From positions 248,001 through 312,000 of the forward strand of contig NZ_QRDZ01000001.1 in NCBI RefSeq assembly GCF_003386235.1: 64,000 nt of DNA, read 5' to 3'. This document shows positions 8,265 to 16,732 of the stretch, piece by piece. The notes under the pieces are model-generated. The model worked only from the letters and a program-made list of their open reading frames with translations, did not search any database and was not told where the DNA came from. The translations under genes and the position numbers were made by a program. How positions within the stretch are numbered: position 1 is the stretch's first letter; the number at the start of each line of letters is the position of its first letter. This DNA is from Cohnella phaseoli (GTDB taxonomy: Bacteria > Bacillota > Bacilli > Paenibacillales > Paenibacillaceae).

Positions 8265-9281
8265 ATGAGCATGAAGGCACTTGTATATGAAGGACCTAGA
8301 GAGATGAACGTACGAGAGGTTCCCGTTCCGGAGCTGAAGCCGGACGAGGTTCTGATCCGGGTGAAGCGGGCGGGAATTTGCGGCTCCGAGCTTGGCGGCT
8401 ATCTTGGTCATAACTCCCTCCGCAAGCCTCCGTTGATTATGGGCCATGAGTTTTCCGGAGTGATCGAACAAGTCAGCGAGCAGGTCAGCGGCTTCAAGAC
8501 GGGGGATCGGGTAACGGCCAACCCGCTCGTTACCTGCGGGACTTGCCGGTATTGCCGGAACGGCGCATCCCAGCTATGCGGCAGCCGCCAATTGCTGGGC
8601 GCCCACCGTCCGGGAGCGTTCGCGCAATTCGTCGCCGTTCCGGCTCGCAACGTCTATCGCCTTAAGGAAAATATCTCGTTCGAAGAAGGCGCGCTTGCCG
8701 AGCCGTTCGCATGCGCGATCCACGTCTGCCGTCTGCTGCAGCTGGTGCCGACGGATCGCCTTCTGATCTACGGCGCGGGGCCGATCGGTTTGTTTGCGCT
8801 TCAGGCGGCGAAAGTGTACGGCGTACAGGATGCCGTTATCGTAGATTTGAATGAAGCAAGGCTTGAAATCGCCAAGGAGCTGGGCGGAATAACGGCTGCG
8901 AGCTTGAACGAGCTTCCGGAAGAGAGCCGAAGCGGTTTCGATGCGGCGATCGATGCCGTCGGGGCGCAGGCGACGAGACAGCTTAGTCTTGCGGCCGTTC
9001 GGGCCGGCGGCAAGGTTGTTTTTACGGGTTTGCATGAGGCGGACAGCACGCTGCCAATTAATGATATGATTCGAAGTGAAACGACGGTGAAGGGGGCATT
9101 CGCCTATTCTCAGGAGGACTTCGAAACGGCGCTGCTCTGGATCGGACAAGGCCGAACGAATCTGCTGCCATGGGCGGAGACGACGCCGCTAGGCGACGGC
9201 GCATCCGCGTTCGAGAAGCTGATCGGCGGTCCCGGCAAAATTGCCAAAATCTTTTTAACTCTGGAAGGAGAGGCCTTGTAA
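8265..9281 (+). CDS. Zinc-dependent medium-chain dehydrogenase
   Basis: 338 residues from the ATG at 8265 (GAGGAG eight bases upstream, 14 bases after the previous stop). GroES-like domain with catalytic-zinc residues in GICGSELGGYLG and GHEFSG, structural-zinc cysteines in CGTCRYCRNGASQLCG, then a Rossmann domain with GAGPIGLFALQAAKVYG. It belongs with the sorbitol, threonine and L-arabinitol/galactitol type dehydrogenases. In this operon it may oxidise the free sugar to its lactone or acid, or a downstream polyol; the genes alone do not decide. Cytoplasmic, NAD(P)-dependent. Confidence 0.85.
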   Translation: MSMKALVYEGPREMNVREVPVPELKPDEVLIRVKRAGICGSELGGYLGHNSLRKPPLIMGHEFSGVIEQVSEQVSGFKTGDRVTANPLVTCGTCRYCRNGASQLCGSRQLLGAHRPGAFAQFVAVPARNVYRLKENISFEEGALAEPFACAIHVCRLLQLVPTDRLLIYGAGPIGLFALQAAKVYGVQDAVIVDLNEARLEIAKELGGITAASLNELPEESRSGFDAAIDAVGAQATRQLSLAAVRAGGKVVFTGLHEADSTLPINDMIRSETTVKGAFAYSQEDFETALLWIGQGRTNLLPWAETTPLGDGASAFEKLIGGPGKIAKIFLTLEGEAL

Positions 9282-9283
9282 AT

Positions 9284-10117
9284 ATGAAGCTTGTGCAATT
9301 TTATCAACGAGAGGATCAGGAAAGAAAGCTTCAAGTCGGCGTCGTAAAAGGAGATAAGGAAGTCGTTGCCTTAAACGTTGCAGGAACGATGCGGGACGTC
9401 ATTCAAACGGCTAATATTCGCTCGCTAGAAGAGGGAGCCGCTTATCGTCTGGATGAAGTGAAGCTGCTGTCTCCCTTGACCGATCCGGAGAAAATCATTT
9501 GTATCGGGCTTAACTATCACGATCATGTCATCGAGTCCAATATGCAGGTTCCGAAGGTTCCGGTGCTGTTTCCTAAGTACAACAATTGTTTGATCGGGCA
9601 AGACGATGAAGTGGTGATTCCAAGCGAAGTTACCCAATGCGATTATGAAGTGGAGCTGGCGGTCGTAATCGGCAAAACGGCCAAGAAGGTACCGCTTGAA
9701 AACGCGATGGATTATGTGTTCGGCTACACCGTTCTGAACGACGTAAGCGCGCGGGACATCCAACTGAATGAACCGCAGTGGACTCGGGGCAAAGCGATTG
9801 ACGGCTTCGCACCGACGGGACCTTGGATTGTTACTGCCGACGAGATCGATAATCCGGGCAATCTCGGCATCTCGCTTACGCTGAACGGGGAGACGATGCA
9901 GAATTCCAATACGAAGGAACTGATCTTCGATATTCCGTATCTGGTTTCTTTTCTGTCCAACACGATTACGTTACGTCCAGGCGATATTATTAGCACAGGC
10001 ACGCCACCGGGAGTCGGAATGGGCAAAAAACCGCAGGTGTGGCTAAAACATGGAGATGTTGTGGAAGCGACGGTAGAAGGCATCGGAACTCTTCGCAATA
10101 CGTTTGCGGCGGAATGA
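9284..10117 (+). CDS. Fumarylacetoacetate-hydrolase family protein
   Basis: 277 residues from the ATG at 9284, which follows AAGGAGAGG and lies two bases after the previous stop; the longer upstream frame is a shadow of the dehydrogenase gene. A short N-terminal domain precedes the FAH core: IGLNYHDHVIES, then metal-binding acidic residues in DYEVELAVVIGK, VLNDVSARDIQ, and GDIISTGTPPGVGMG. Family members cleave or decarboxylate diketo acids using Mg or Mn. Beside a sugar-acid dehydratase and an SDR, the closest known role is hydrolysis of a 2,4-diketo-3-deoxy sugar acid to pyruvate plus a hydroxy acid, as in L-fucose and L-rhamnose pathways. That role is inferred from context. Confidence 0.85.
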   Translation: MKLVQFYQREDQERKLQVGVVKGDKEVVALNVAGTMRDVIQTANIRSLEEGAAYRLDEVKLLSPLTDPEKIICIGLNYHDHVIESNMQVPKVPVLFPKYNNCLIGQDDEVVIPSEVTQCDYEVELAVVIGKTAKKVPLENAMDYVFGYTVLNDVSARDIQLNEPQWTRGKAIDGFAPTGPWIVTADEIDNPGNLGISLTLNGETMQNSNTKELIFDIPYLVSFLSNTITLRPGDIISTGTPPGVGMGKKPQVWLKHGDVVEATVEGIGTLRNTFAAE

Positions 10118-10142
10118 GACTAACAATCGATGAGGTGCTGCG

Positions 10143-10910
10143 ATGACCTGGGAAAATAAAGTTGTGATCGTGACGGGAGCCGGAGGCGGGATCGGACGCT
10201 CCGTCGCGCAGCGATTTGCAAGCGCAGGCGCCGCCGTTGTCGCGGTTGGGCGTACGCATAGCAAAGTACAAGACGTTGCCGACGAGATTGCGAATGCCGG
10301 CGGGCGCGCTGTCGCTATGGCGGCGGATGTGTCCTCCGAAGAAGACGTTACAAGGGTCATTGGGGATACGTATCGCGCTTTCGGGCGAATCGATGTGATG
10401 GTGAACAACGCGGCGGTCTGTCCGCAGGTGAGGCTTACGGATATGAGTCTGACCGAATGGAACGGCGTGATTACGAATAATTTGACGTCCGTGTTCCTGT
10501 TTTGCCGCGGGGTCATTCCTTATATGCTGGAGCAGGGCGGCGGCGCAATCGTGAACGTCAGCTCCGTTCATGCGTTGGCAACGCTGGACGGCTATTCCGC
10601 TTACTCCGCTTCAAAAGCGGGGATCGTCGGGCTGACTCGGGCCATCGCGCTCGATTACGCAAAGAATAATATTCGCGTGAACGCGGTGCTGCCGGGAGCC
10701 GTCCGAACGCCGATGCTGGAGAGCAGCGTGAAGAACCTGGATACGCCACGGGACGAAATTATGAAGCAGTGGGATCAGTCGCAGCCGATCGGCCGCGTCG
10801 GCCAGCCGGAAGAGATTGCCTCCGTCGTCCTGTTCGCCGCAAGCCCGGAAAACTCTTTTATGACAGGAACGACCTTGGTTGCCGACGGAGGAATGACGGC
10901 GGAGCTGTAG
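10143..10910 (+). CDS. Short-chain dehydrogenase/reductase
   Basis: 255 residues, full length for a classical SDR. Cofactor motif TGAGGGIG near residue 11, NNAAV, catalytic Ser in NVSSVHA and Tyr/Lys in YSAYSASKAG, and the C-terminal VADGG motif. In the L-fuconate and L-rhamnonate diketo pathways an SDR oxidises the 2-keto-3-deoxy acid at C4, producing the substrate of an FAH-type hydrolase; the neighbouring gene is exactly such a hydrolase. I infer that role here. It is the last gene of the operon and is followed by two hairpins, the second a strong terminator. Confidence 0.85.
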   Translation: MTWENKVVIVTGAGGGIGRSVAQRFASAGAAVVAVGRTHSKVQDVADEIANAGGRAVAMAADVSSEEDVTRVIGDTYRAFGRIDVMVNNAAVCPQVRLTDMSLTEWNGVITNNLTSVFLFCRGVIPYMLEQGGGAIVNVSSVHALATLDGYSAYSASKAGIVGLTRAIALDYAKNNIRVNAVLPGAVRTPMLESSVKNLDTPRDEIMKQWDQSQPIGRVGQPEEIASVVLFAASPENSFMTGTTLVADGGMTAEL

Positions 10911-10987
10911 GGGAGAGTGCTTGGTTACATGACGTGAGGTTACCAAGTGCTCGCTGTTCCGACGAGACAAGCGTTTGATGAAAAAGC

Positions 10988-11025
10988 GACACCTATTCCG
11001 AATTTTCGGACGGTGTCTTTTTTTA
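10988..11025 (+). terminator. Rho-independent terminator of the sugar-acid operon
   Basis: GACACC/GGTGTC outer stem and TCCGAA/TTCGGA inner stem, followed by seven Ts. An additional wobble-paired hairpin (AGTGCTTGG with CCAAGTGCT) lies at about 10917-10945. The terminator is nearly the same sequence as the one at 14162. Confidence 0.85.
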
Positions 11026-11166
11026 TGCATGGTTCCCATCCATTGTGATTATTACATTGAAAATTAATGTTGCGTTTACACAACCCAATTAGTAGTGTGT
11101 TTCATTAAGTTATTATGGTATTGTTTCCCTTGTAAACAAAATATTTGGGTGGTGGAGTGAACCGAT

Positions 11167-12834
11167 ATGATGTTGCCAGAGCCACAATCGAAAACATTTA
11201 CTTCAATCATTAGCGAAATTGAAACGGGTCAAATAAAAATCCCTCAATTTCAACGAGACTTCGTATGGGATATTCAAAAGTCAGCTCAATTAATGGACAG
11301 CATTGTTAAAGGTTATCCGATAGGGACCTTTATTTTTTGGCGAACGAAAGAACGCTTAAGATCGGTTCGGAATCTTGGCAATATAACGCTTCCTGACCCA
11401 GTTGAAGGTGAGTTTGTAAGCTTTGTTTTGGATGGACAGCAACGATTAACAAGTTTGTTTGCGAGCCTAAAAGGGTCTCAGATTCAACGCGAAAGCGGTA
11501 AGGTAGATGATTACTCAGAAATTTATCTTGATTTGACCGCTACCGAGGACGATCAAATAGTGACTTTAGAGATCGTCGATAAAGAACCTGACTCATATAT
11601 TAGATTGACCGATCTGTTATATGGCGGTTTTACACTGCTTGCCAAGTTTCCAGAACGATATCTTCGTCTACTTGAAGAATACAAAAGACGCATTGAAGCG
11701 TACAATTATTCTATTGTTCAAATAAAAGAGGCACCCATTGATATTGCAACGGAAATATTTACTCGGATTAATGTTGGAGGAAAACCACTCTCGGTATTTG
11801 AAATCATGATTGCGAAAACATTCGATGCGGAGAAAGATTTCGACTTATCCGAGAAATATAAAGCATTAATTGATGAATTACGTCCACTTGATTATGAAAC
11901 GATTTCTGATGCAACCATACTTCAAACAGTGTCTGTAATATTGGAGAAGGAATGTCAGAAAAAAGTGATATTGAAACTGAATAAAGATCAATTTATTGCG
12001 ATTTGGGACAAAGCTGTTGATGCAATTCAAAGGACAGTTGAATACTTCAAGTCCTTCTACCGCATTCCAGTTTCGCAACTACTGCCTTATAACGGTTTGA
12101 TAATACCGTTCGCATATTTCTTTTCTAAACATCCGGATAAGCCGACTGGCGACATGCAAAAACGTCTTCAAGATTTTTTCTGGCGCGTCTCTCTTTCGGG
12201 AAGATACTCATCAGGCCTTGAAAGTAAAATTTCACAGGACATTAAACGAATCGATCAGATACTACAAAATGAGTTGCCTAAATATGATTGGCCGATTAAC
12301 ATCTCAGAGAAGTTTCTGATTGATAACGGTTGGTTTAGTGCAGGAAGAAGTTTTATTAAAGCGATTCTTTGTCTCTATACTTTCCACAAACCTGAATCTT
12401 TTAACGATGGATCACTCGTAAACATCAGCAATTATTGGCTTAAACAAGCGAATAGCAAAAATTATCATCATTTCTTTCCTCGTGCTTATCTGAAGAAAAA
12501 GGGAGAAGAGGAGTTTTACATCAATCATGTGTTGAACATTACGATCGTTGATGATTACCTGAATAAGCGAGAAATTGGCGCTCTCGCACCTTCTAAATAT
12601 ATGGCCAAGTTTAAAAAAGTGAATGCCGAACTAGATAAAACGATGGGGACGCATTTGATAGGTAACTTGGATGAGTTTGGAGTATGGTCAGATGATTATG
12701 AAAAGTTCTTTGAAGCAAGGGCCGTTGCTGTATGTAAAGAGCTAAGGAAGCGAACCATTTCACAAGCAATTGATGACAGCCAACTCATGGAGTTACCTTC
12801 AGAACAAGAAGAAGCAAATGTAGATGACGAATAA
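11167..12834 (+). CDS. DUF262 (GmrSD-like) putative DNA-modification-dependent endonuclease
   Basis: 555 residues. The N-terminal DUF262/GmrS-like domain is unmistakable: IPQFQRDFVWD, then KGYPIGTFIFW and DGQQRLTSL (from residue 89), the ParB-like nucleotide-hydrolysing motif of this family. Near the C-terminus NYHHFFPRAYL (His434-His435) resembles the HNH motif of DUF1524/GmrD-type nucleases, so one chain could carry both halves. Relatives restrict phage DNA with modified bases (GmrSD, BrxU, SspE). No methylase or partner gene is adjacent, consistent with a stand-alone type IV enzyme. The gene is clearly AT-richer than its neighbours and sits between two homologous terminators, which suggests acquisition. 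Defence function is inferred. Confidence 0.8.
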   Translation: MMLPEPQSKTFTSIISEIETGQIKIPQFQRDFVWDIQKSAQLMDSIVKGYPIGTFIFWRTKERLRSVRNLGNITLPDPVEGEFVSFVLDGQQRLTSLFASLKGSQIQRESGKVDDYSEIYLDLTATEDDQIVTLEIVDKEPDSYIRLTDLLYGGFTLLAKFPERYLRLLEEYKRRIEAYNYSIVQIKEAPIDIATEIFTRINVGGKPLSVFEIMIAKTFDAEKDFDLSEKYKALIDELRPLDYETISDATILQTVSVILEKECQKKVILKLNKDQFIAIWDKAVDAIQRTVEYFKSFYRIPVSQLLPYNGLIIPFAYFFSKHPDKPTGDMQKRLQDFFWRVSLSGRYSSGLESKISQDIKRIDQILQNELPKYDWPINISEKFLIDNGWFSAGRSFIKAILCLYTFHKPESFNDGSLVNISNYWLKQANSKNYHHFFPRAYLKKKGEEEFYINHVLNITIVDDYLNKREIGALAPSKYMAKFKKVNAELDKTMGTHLIGNLDEFGVWSDDYEKFFEARAVAVCKELRKRTISQAIDDSQLMELPSEQEEANVDDE

Positions 12835-12960
12835 GGGACTCGTTTAAGGAGATGCAACGATAACCCGAATCGCAATGAGCAGAATAAAAAATCAGTGTGG
12901 ACAAGCTTGTATCACGGCAGATCATGGGCTCCATGATACCAAAAGGAGAATCTCCGAGCT

Positions 12961-14073
12961 ATGACGAATAATTCCAAACGAATCGATGTCATCCGTCTGG
13001 ATGAGAACATGACTATCAAACCAACCGTTCATGATTCGTTGCAGTGGCTATCGCCGCTTGAGAAGCCGTTTCACATTGCAGGGTTTGCGTGGCTTGGTCA
13101 AGACAAAAGATATCGGCGATTGCCAACGTCCCCAACGCTGTCGCTGCCTCATGCCGTTGACGAACTGGCGAACTGCACGGCAGGCGGGCAAATCCGGTTC
13201 CGCACGAATTCTTCCAGATTGTCGCTTAGAGCGAAGCTGAGAGGGCCTAGCGATATGTATCATATGCCGGCGACAGGGCAGAGCGGATTCGATTGCTACT
13301 TGGGAGAGCCGGGAGACCAGCATTATCTCAGCACGGCGCGCTTTGACCCGGCCAGCACCGAATATGAAGCGGAGCTATACAATTGGGGCGAAAAAAGAGA
13401 GTTTTGCGTGACTTTGAATTTTCCTCTGTACCAGGGCGTGGAGGAAGTGTGGATCGGCGTGGAGCCCGATGCGGCAATCGGTTCCGCTCCAAGCTATGCC
13501 GACGACAAGCCCATCGTTATCTACGGCACGTCAATTACACAAGGCGGCTGTGCGACCCGCCCTGGAATGGCGTATTCGAATATTTTGAGCCGCTCAATTC
13601 CGTTGGAGTTTATGAACCTCGGTTTTTCCGGGAACGGCAAGGGCGAGCCGGAGGTTGCCCGGACGATTGCCGAGATTCCGAATCCGGCCATGCTTATTCT
13701 CGATTATGAAGCAAATTCGGGAACGATCGAAGATATTTCCACGACTTTGCCGCAATTTATACCTATTTATCGCGAACGCCATCCCGACGTGCCGATTGTG
13801 GTCGTATCCAAAATCCGGTTTGCGGGGGATCGCTATTACGAAGAGATGCGGATACTGCACGAGGGGAGAAAAAAAGTCCAGGAAGAGACGGTCATGCGGC
13901 TGCGCCAGCGGGGGGACGTTAATGTCCACTTTGTGGACGGGTCGAATCTGCTCGGCGAGGGGGCGGAAGAATGCACGGTAGACGGCGTGCACCCGACAGA
14001 TCTTGGATTTCTGCGAATGGCGACGTCGTTAGAGCCTGTTATTAGGGAGCTTCTAGCTCAAACGAAGTACTGA
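12961..14073 (+). CDS. SGNH/GDSL-type esterase with N-terminal beta domain
   Basis: 370 residues. After a beta-rich N-terminal domain (about residues 1-175, of the kind that precedes SGNH hydrolases in Paenibacillus) come block I IVIYGTSITQGG with the nucleophile Ser, a later NLGFSGNGKGE with the oxyanion Gly/Asn, and the Asp-His pair in DGVHPTDLG. These enzymes remove acyl groups, often from polysaccharides. There is no signal peptide, so it acts inside the cell. AAAAGGAGAA precedes the ATG; a 7-base inverted repeat (12921-12937) sits just before that site and might hide it. It shares the segment between two like terminators with the DUF262 gene, but the two look unrelated in function. Confidence 0.8.
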   Translation: MTNNSKRIDVIRLDENMTIKPTVHDSLQWLSPLEKPFHIAGFAWLGQDKRYRRLPTSPTLSLPHAVDELANCTAGGQIRFRTNSSRLSLRAKLRGPSDMYHMPATGQSGFDCYLGEPGDQHYLSTARFDPASTEYEAELYNWGEKREFCVTLNFPLYQGVEEVWIGVEPDAAIGSAPSYADDKPIVIYGTSITQGGCATRPGMAYSNILSRSIPLEFMNLGFSGNGKGEPEVARTIAEIPNPAMLILDYEANSGTIEDISTTLPQFIPIYRERHPDVPIVVVSKIRFAGDRYYEEMRILHEGRKKVQEETVMRLRQRGDVNVHFVDGSNLLGEGAEECTVDGVHPTDLGFLRMATSLEPVIRELLAQTKY

Positions 14074-14161
14074 GTTGACCAGGCTGCGCTCGGAGTGAAA
14101 AGGCGGTGAAAGATAAAGATACCCCTGAGCGGGTTTTCATACACGCCCTAGCGTTCGGCGC

Positions 14162-14213
14162 AAAAAAAAGCGGCACACGTTCCGAATACATTCGGACGGT
14201 GTCGCTTTTTTTT
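14162..14213. terminator. Bidirectional terminator
   Basis: A long stem with TCCGAA/TTCGGA at its tip, A-run on the left and eight Ts on the right, so it can stop both the esterase gene (+) and the convergent MFS gene (-). The stem is closely similar to the terminator at 10988. Confidence 0.85.
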
Positions 14214-14238
14214 CATAGCATTTCGACTACGCAGCAGA

Positions 14239-15474
14239 TCACTCCACATATCGCTTGCGCCCGGATGCCATGCCGAATATCGTCATGGCGCAGCCTATCG
14301 TTACCATAACGGCGATCGGCCACTTCCAAGATCCCGTTGCGTCATGCAGCAGGCCAAGCCCGATCGGGCCGAGGGCGGCTAGTACATAGCCCATCGATTG
14401 AGCCATACCGGACAAGGCGGCGGCGTCCGCCGCATGTTTCGTTCGCAATGCAAACAGCATAAACAACAGACTGATCGAAGCGCCTTGTCCGAGGCCCATG
14501 AGGACAACGGCTGCTGTGAGCGATGCCGCTTCATTGGAGAACAGCCCGATATAGCCGGTAATCGAGACCAGTCCCGCCGCAACGATCGCTAGCCGCTGAT
14601 CCTTCATTCTCTCGGCGATAATCGGAATCAACAGGTTAACCGGGATCCCCATAATTTGCATCAGCGACAGCATGTAGCCGGCATGCTCGGAAGTAAATCC
14701 TTTGCTGATGAGCATATCGGGAAGCCAAGCGACGGCAATGTAGAAATTGAACGATTGCAGGCCCATAAACAGCGTAATTTGCCAAGCGAGGCCGGAGGTC
14801 CATACGTTCGTGCGGCGATGGCCGGATTCGGCTGTGCCGACGTTGGCGCGAGTTCTGGCGGCTCGCGCTTGAATCAGCCATGCGCAGAAGCCAAGCATGG
14901 ATACAGCGCCCCACACGAGCAGTGTATTGCTCCAGCCGAGACCTGCTCTCTGAGCGAGCGGAACGCTTGTGGCGGCGGAAATCGCACCCACAAGCCCCAT
15001 TGTCATACTATATAAGCCCGTCATCAGCCCGATGGAGTTGGTGAAATTTTTCTTCACGATACTGGGCAGCAGGACGTTGCATACGGCGATGGCAATGCCG
15101 ATGCCGATCGTTCCGACGAACAGCATCGGGACTGAAGCGGCGCCGCGAATCGCGATTCCGGCTGTCATGATCAGTAAGCTGGCGGCAAGCGTGCGCTCAA
15201 TGCCGAATTTACGAGCAAAGGCAGGGGCGAGCGGAGAGAAGATTGCGAACCCGATGAGCGGGATCGTCGTCAGCCAGCCCATCGCGCTCGTAGACAATCC
15301 TGTACTTTCGCGAATCATTGTCGCTAAAGGGGGCACAGAAGTAATAGCCGCCCTCATGTTGGCGGCGGCTAGAAGAATTGCTGAAATTAGTAGAATAAAT
15401 GTTGAGCGGGACGGCGTCGCAGCGGCACGGCTCCTCAAATCGGTCGTATGCATGTTCAAAGTAGAGTTCTCCAT
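14239..15474 (-). CDS. MFS transporter, CynX/NimT family
   Basis: 411 residues with about 12 hydrophobic helices. The first helix carries AAANMRAAITSVPPL, the signature of the cyanate/2-nitroimidazole (CynX/NimT) group, and GIGIAIAVCNVLLPSIVKKNF follows in helix 4. Family members move small anions or aromatic compounds; most are uncharacterised. No cyanase gene is nearby, so a cyanate role is unsupported. The ATG at 15474 lacks a clear ribosome binding site; a start at the second Met (residue 8) is possible. It converges on the esterase gene across a bidirectional terminator. Confidence 0.75.
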   Translation of the reverse strand: MENSTLNMHTTDLRSRAAATPSRSTFILLISAILLAAANMRAAITSVPPLATMIRESTGLSTSAMGWLTTIPLIGFAIFSPLAPAFARKFGIERTLAASLLIMTAGIAIRGAASVPMLFVGTIGIGIAIAVCNVLLPSIVKKNFTNSIGLMTGLYSMTMGLVGAISAATSVPLAQRAGLGWSNTLLVWGAVSMLGFCAWLIQARAARTRANVGTAESGHRRTNVWTSGLAWQITLFMGLQSFNFYIAVAWLPDMLISKGFTSEHAGYMLSLMQIMGIPVNLLIPIIAERMKDQRLAIVAAGLVSITGYIGLFSNEAASLTAAVVLMGLGQGASISLLFMLFALRTKHAADAAALSGMAQSMGYVLAALGPIGLGLLHDATGSWKWPIAVMVTIGCAMTIFGMASGRKRYVE

Positions 15475-15653
15475 TTGTTAGGCAAGATAAGACGGTTCTT
15501 GCTTATTAGTCATGTGAAGAATCATACCCCTGTGCGCAAAAGGTTGTCAAATACAGCAGAAACGACCTGCTCGGATACTTGCTCGGAAGAAAGCAAGGGG
15601 CCCGGAGGGCCGCAGCCCGCTTATCCCTTCCCTCAGTCTGATCATCGTCGCGC

Positions 15654-16553
15654 TCACCGAACAAGCTCCTTCTGGCGGAACCGGGAAGGAGCTATCCCTT
15701 TGTACTGCTTAAAAAGCTTGGTGAAATAGTTCGGGTTGTCACAGCCGATCCGACCGGCAATCTCTGTAACGGACAGCTCGGTCCTCAGAAGCAGCCGCTC
15801 GGCTTCGTTGACTCGGCAGAGATTGACGTACTCGATGAATGTGCGTCCGGTCAGCCTTTTGAACAGCTTGCAGAAATGATAAGGATTCAAGTTCAACTGT
15901 TTGGCGGCTTTGTCGACCGTGTGCCTCTCCGATAATTGGTTTTCGATTGATTGGATAAGAGTCTTGAAGCTTTCGCTATTATGAACGGGCCTGCGGCCCA
16001 ATCGATCCAGCTGCTGCTGCGGGAAAAAGATTCTAGCAAGATAGGTCAGCAGCATATGAAGCTGAGAGACGATGATCGTCTGATAACCGGGTTGCTTGGC
16101 GACGAACTCTGTAGCGGCTTGATCCAGCAGAGAATAGTATTTCGCGCACGAAGCTTCGATTGCCGCGGGCTTAACCGGCAAGGAGGCGCGGCCCTCCAAA
16201 TAAGGAAGGACATAACGAGCGTGAATTGTATCCTGAACCCAATGGTGAAAAAGCGAGGCGTTGAACACGATCGAGATATAGGCGATATGTCCCTCGCAAG
16301 TACTGAAGCCGGTATGCAGACCTCCGGCAGGCACGAACAACACGTCGCCGGGTCCAGCCTCGTAAGGTTGACTGTTAATATGGAAAATGCCGGAGCCTTG
16401 CTGCATGACAATGATTTCAAAGTGCTCGTGCCAGTGTAAAAAGAGGATGCAATCGTCTGTTTTCGCATGGCCGCAGTCGTTGAAAAAGAAATGAATCGGA
16501 TAATCCTTGTCGGCGATATGGGTCATTTCCCGTAATTCCTGCGGGTAGGCCAT
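15654..16553 (-). CDS. AraC-family transcriptional regulator with cupin domain
   Basis: 299 residues. The N-terminal AraC-binding cupin reads LHWHEHFEIIVMQQGSG, then EAGPGDVLFVPAGGLH. The C-terminal pair of helix-turn-helices reads VDKAAKQLNLNPYHFCKLFKRLTG and VTEIAGRIGCDNPNYFTKLFKQYKG. This is the usual layout of one-component sugar regulators. It is divergent from the Gfo/Idh oxidoreductase at 16733 across about 180 bases, so that gene is the likely target. Sugar unknown. Confidence 0.85.
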   Translation of the reverse strand: MAYPQELREMTHIADKDYPIHFFFNDCGHAKTDDCILFLHWHEHFEIIVMQQGSGIFHINSQPYEAGPGDVLFVPAGGLHTGFSTCEGHIAYISIVFNASLFHHWVQDTIHARYVLPYLEGRASLPVKPAAIEASCAKYYSLLDQAATEFVAKQPGYQTIIVSQLHMLLTYLARIFFPQQQLDRLGRRPVHNSESFKTLIQSIENQLSERHTVDKAAKQLNLNPYHFCKLFKRLTGRTFIEYVNLCRVNEAERLLLRTELSVTEIAGRIGCDNPNYFTKLFKQYKGIAPSRFRQKELVR

Positions 16554-16732
16554 TGTAAGCTCAACTCCCCAAAATACTGCGATTATTGCACAAGATAAGA
16601 AAGGTTGTAACCTGAAACAAACGATATAATGAGCCTATGCTCTATCCATTATAGCAATATAAGAGTGATCTACAAACAGGAGCTGTATCAGATTTTTAGA
16701 CGTAAATACTCAAAATAAGGAGGCATTTGTTC

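Noticed and set aside
7210..8280. 356-codon antisense frame over the dehydratase
   Set aside because: The sense frame carries all enolase-superfamily residues; the antisense frame has no recognisable feature.
11124..11146. GTTTCCCTTGTAAACAAA before the DUF262 gene, resembling the exporter operator repeats
   Set aside because: It has an extra base and a broken core relative to GTTTCCTTGTCAAC, with no regulator nearby; it may simply be promoter sequence.
14239..15474. Cyanate transporter role for the CynX/NimT-type MFS
   Set aside because: There is no cyanase or carbonic anhydrase gene nearby; the family name alone does not establish the substrate.
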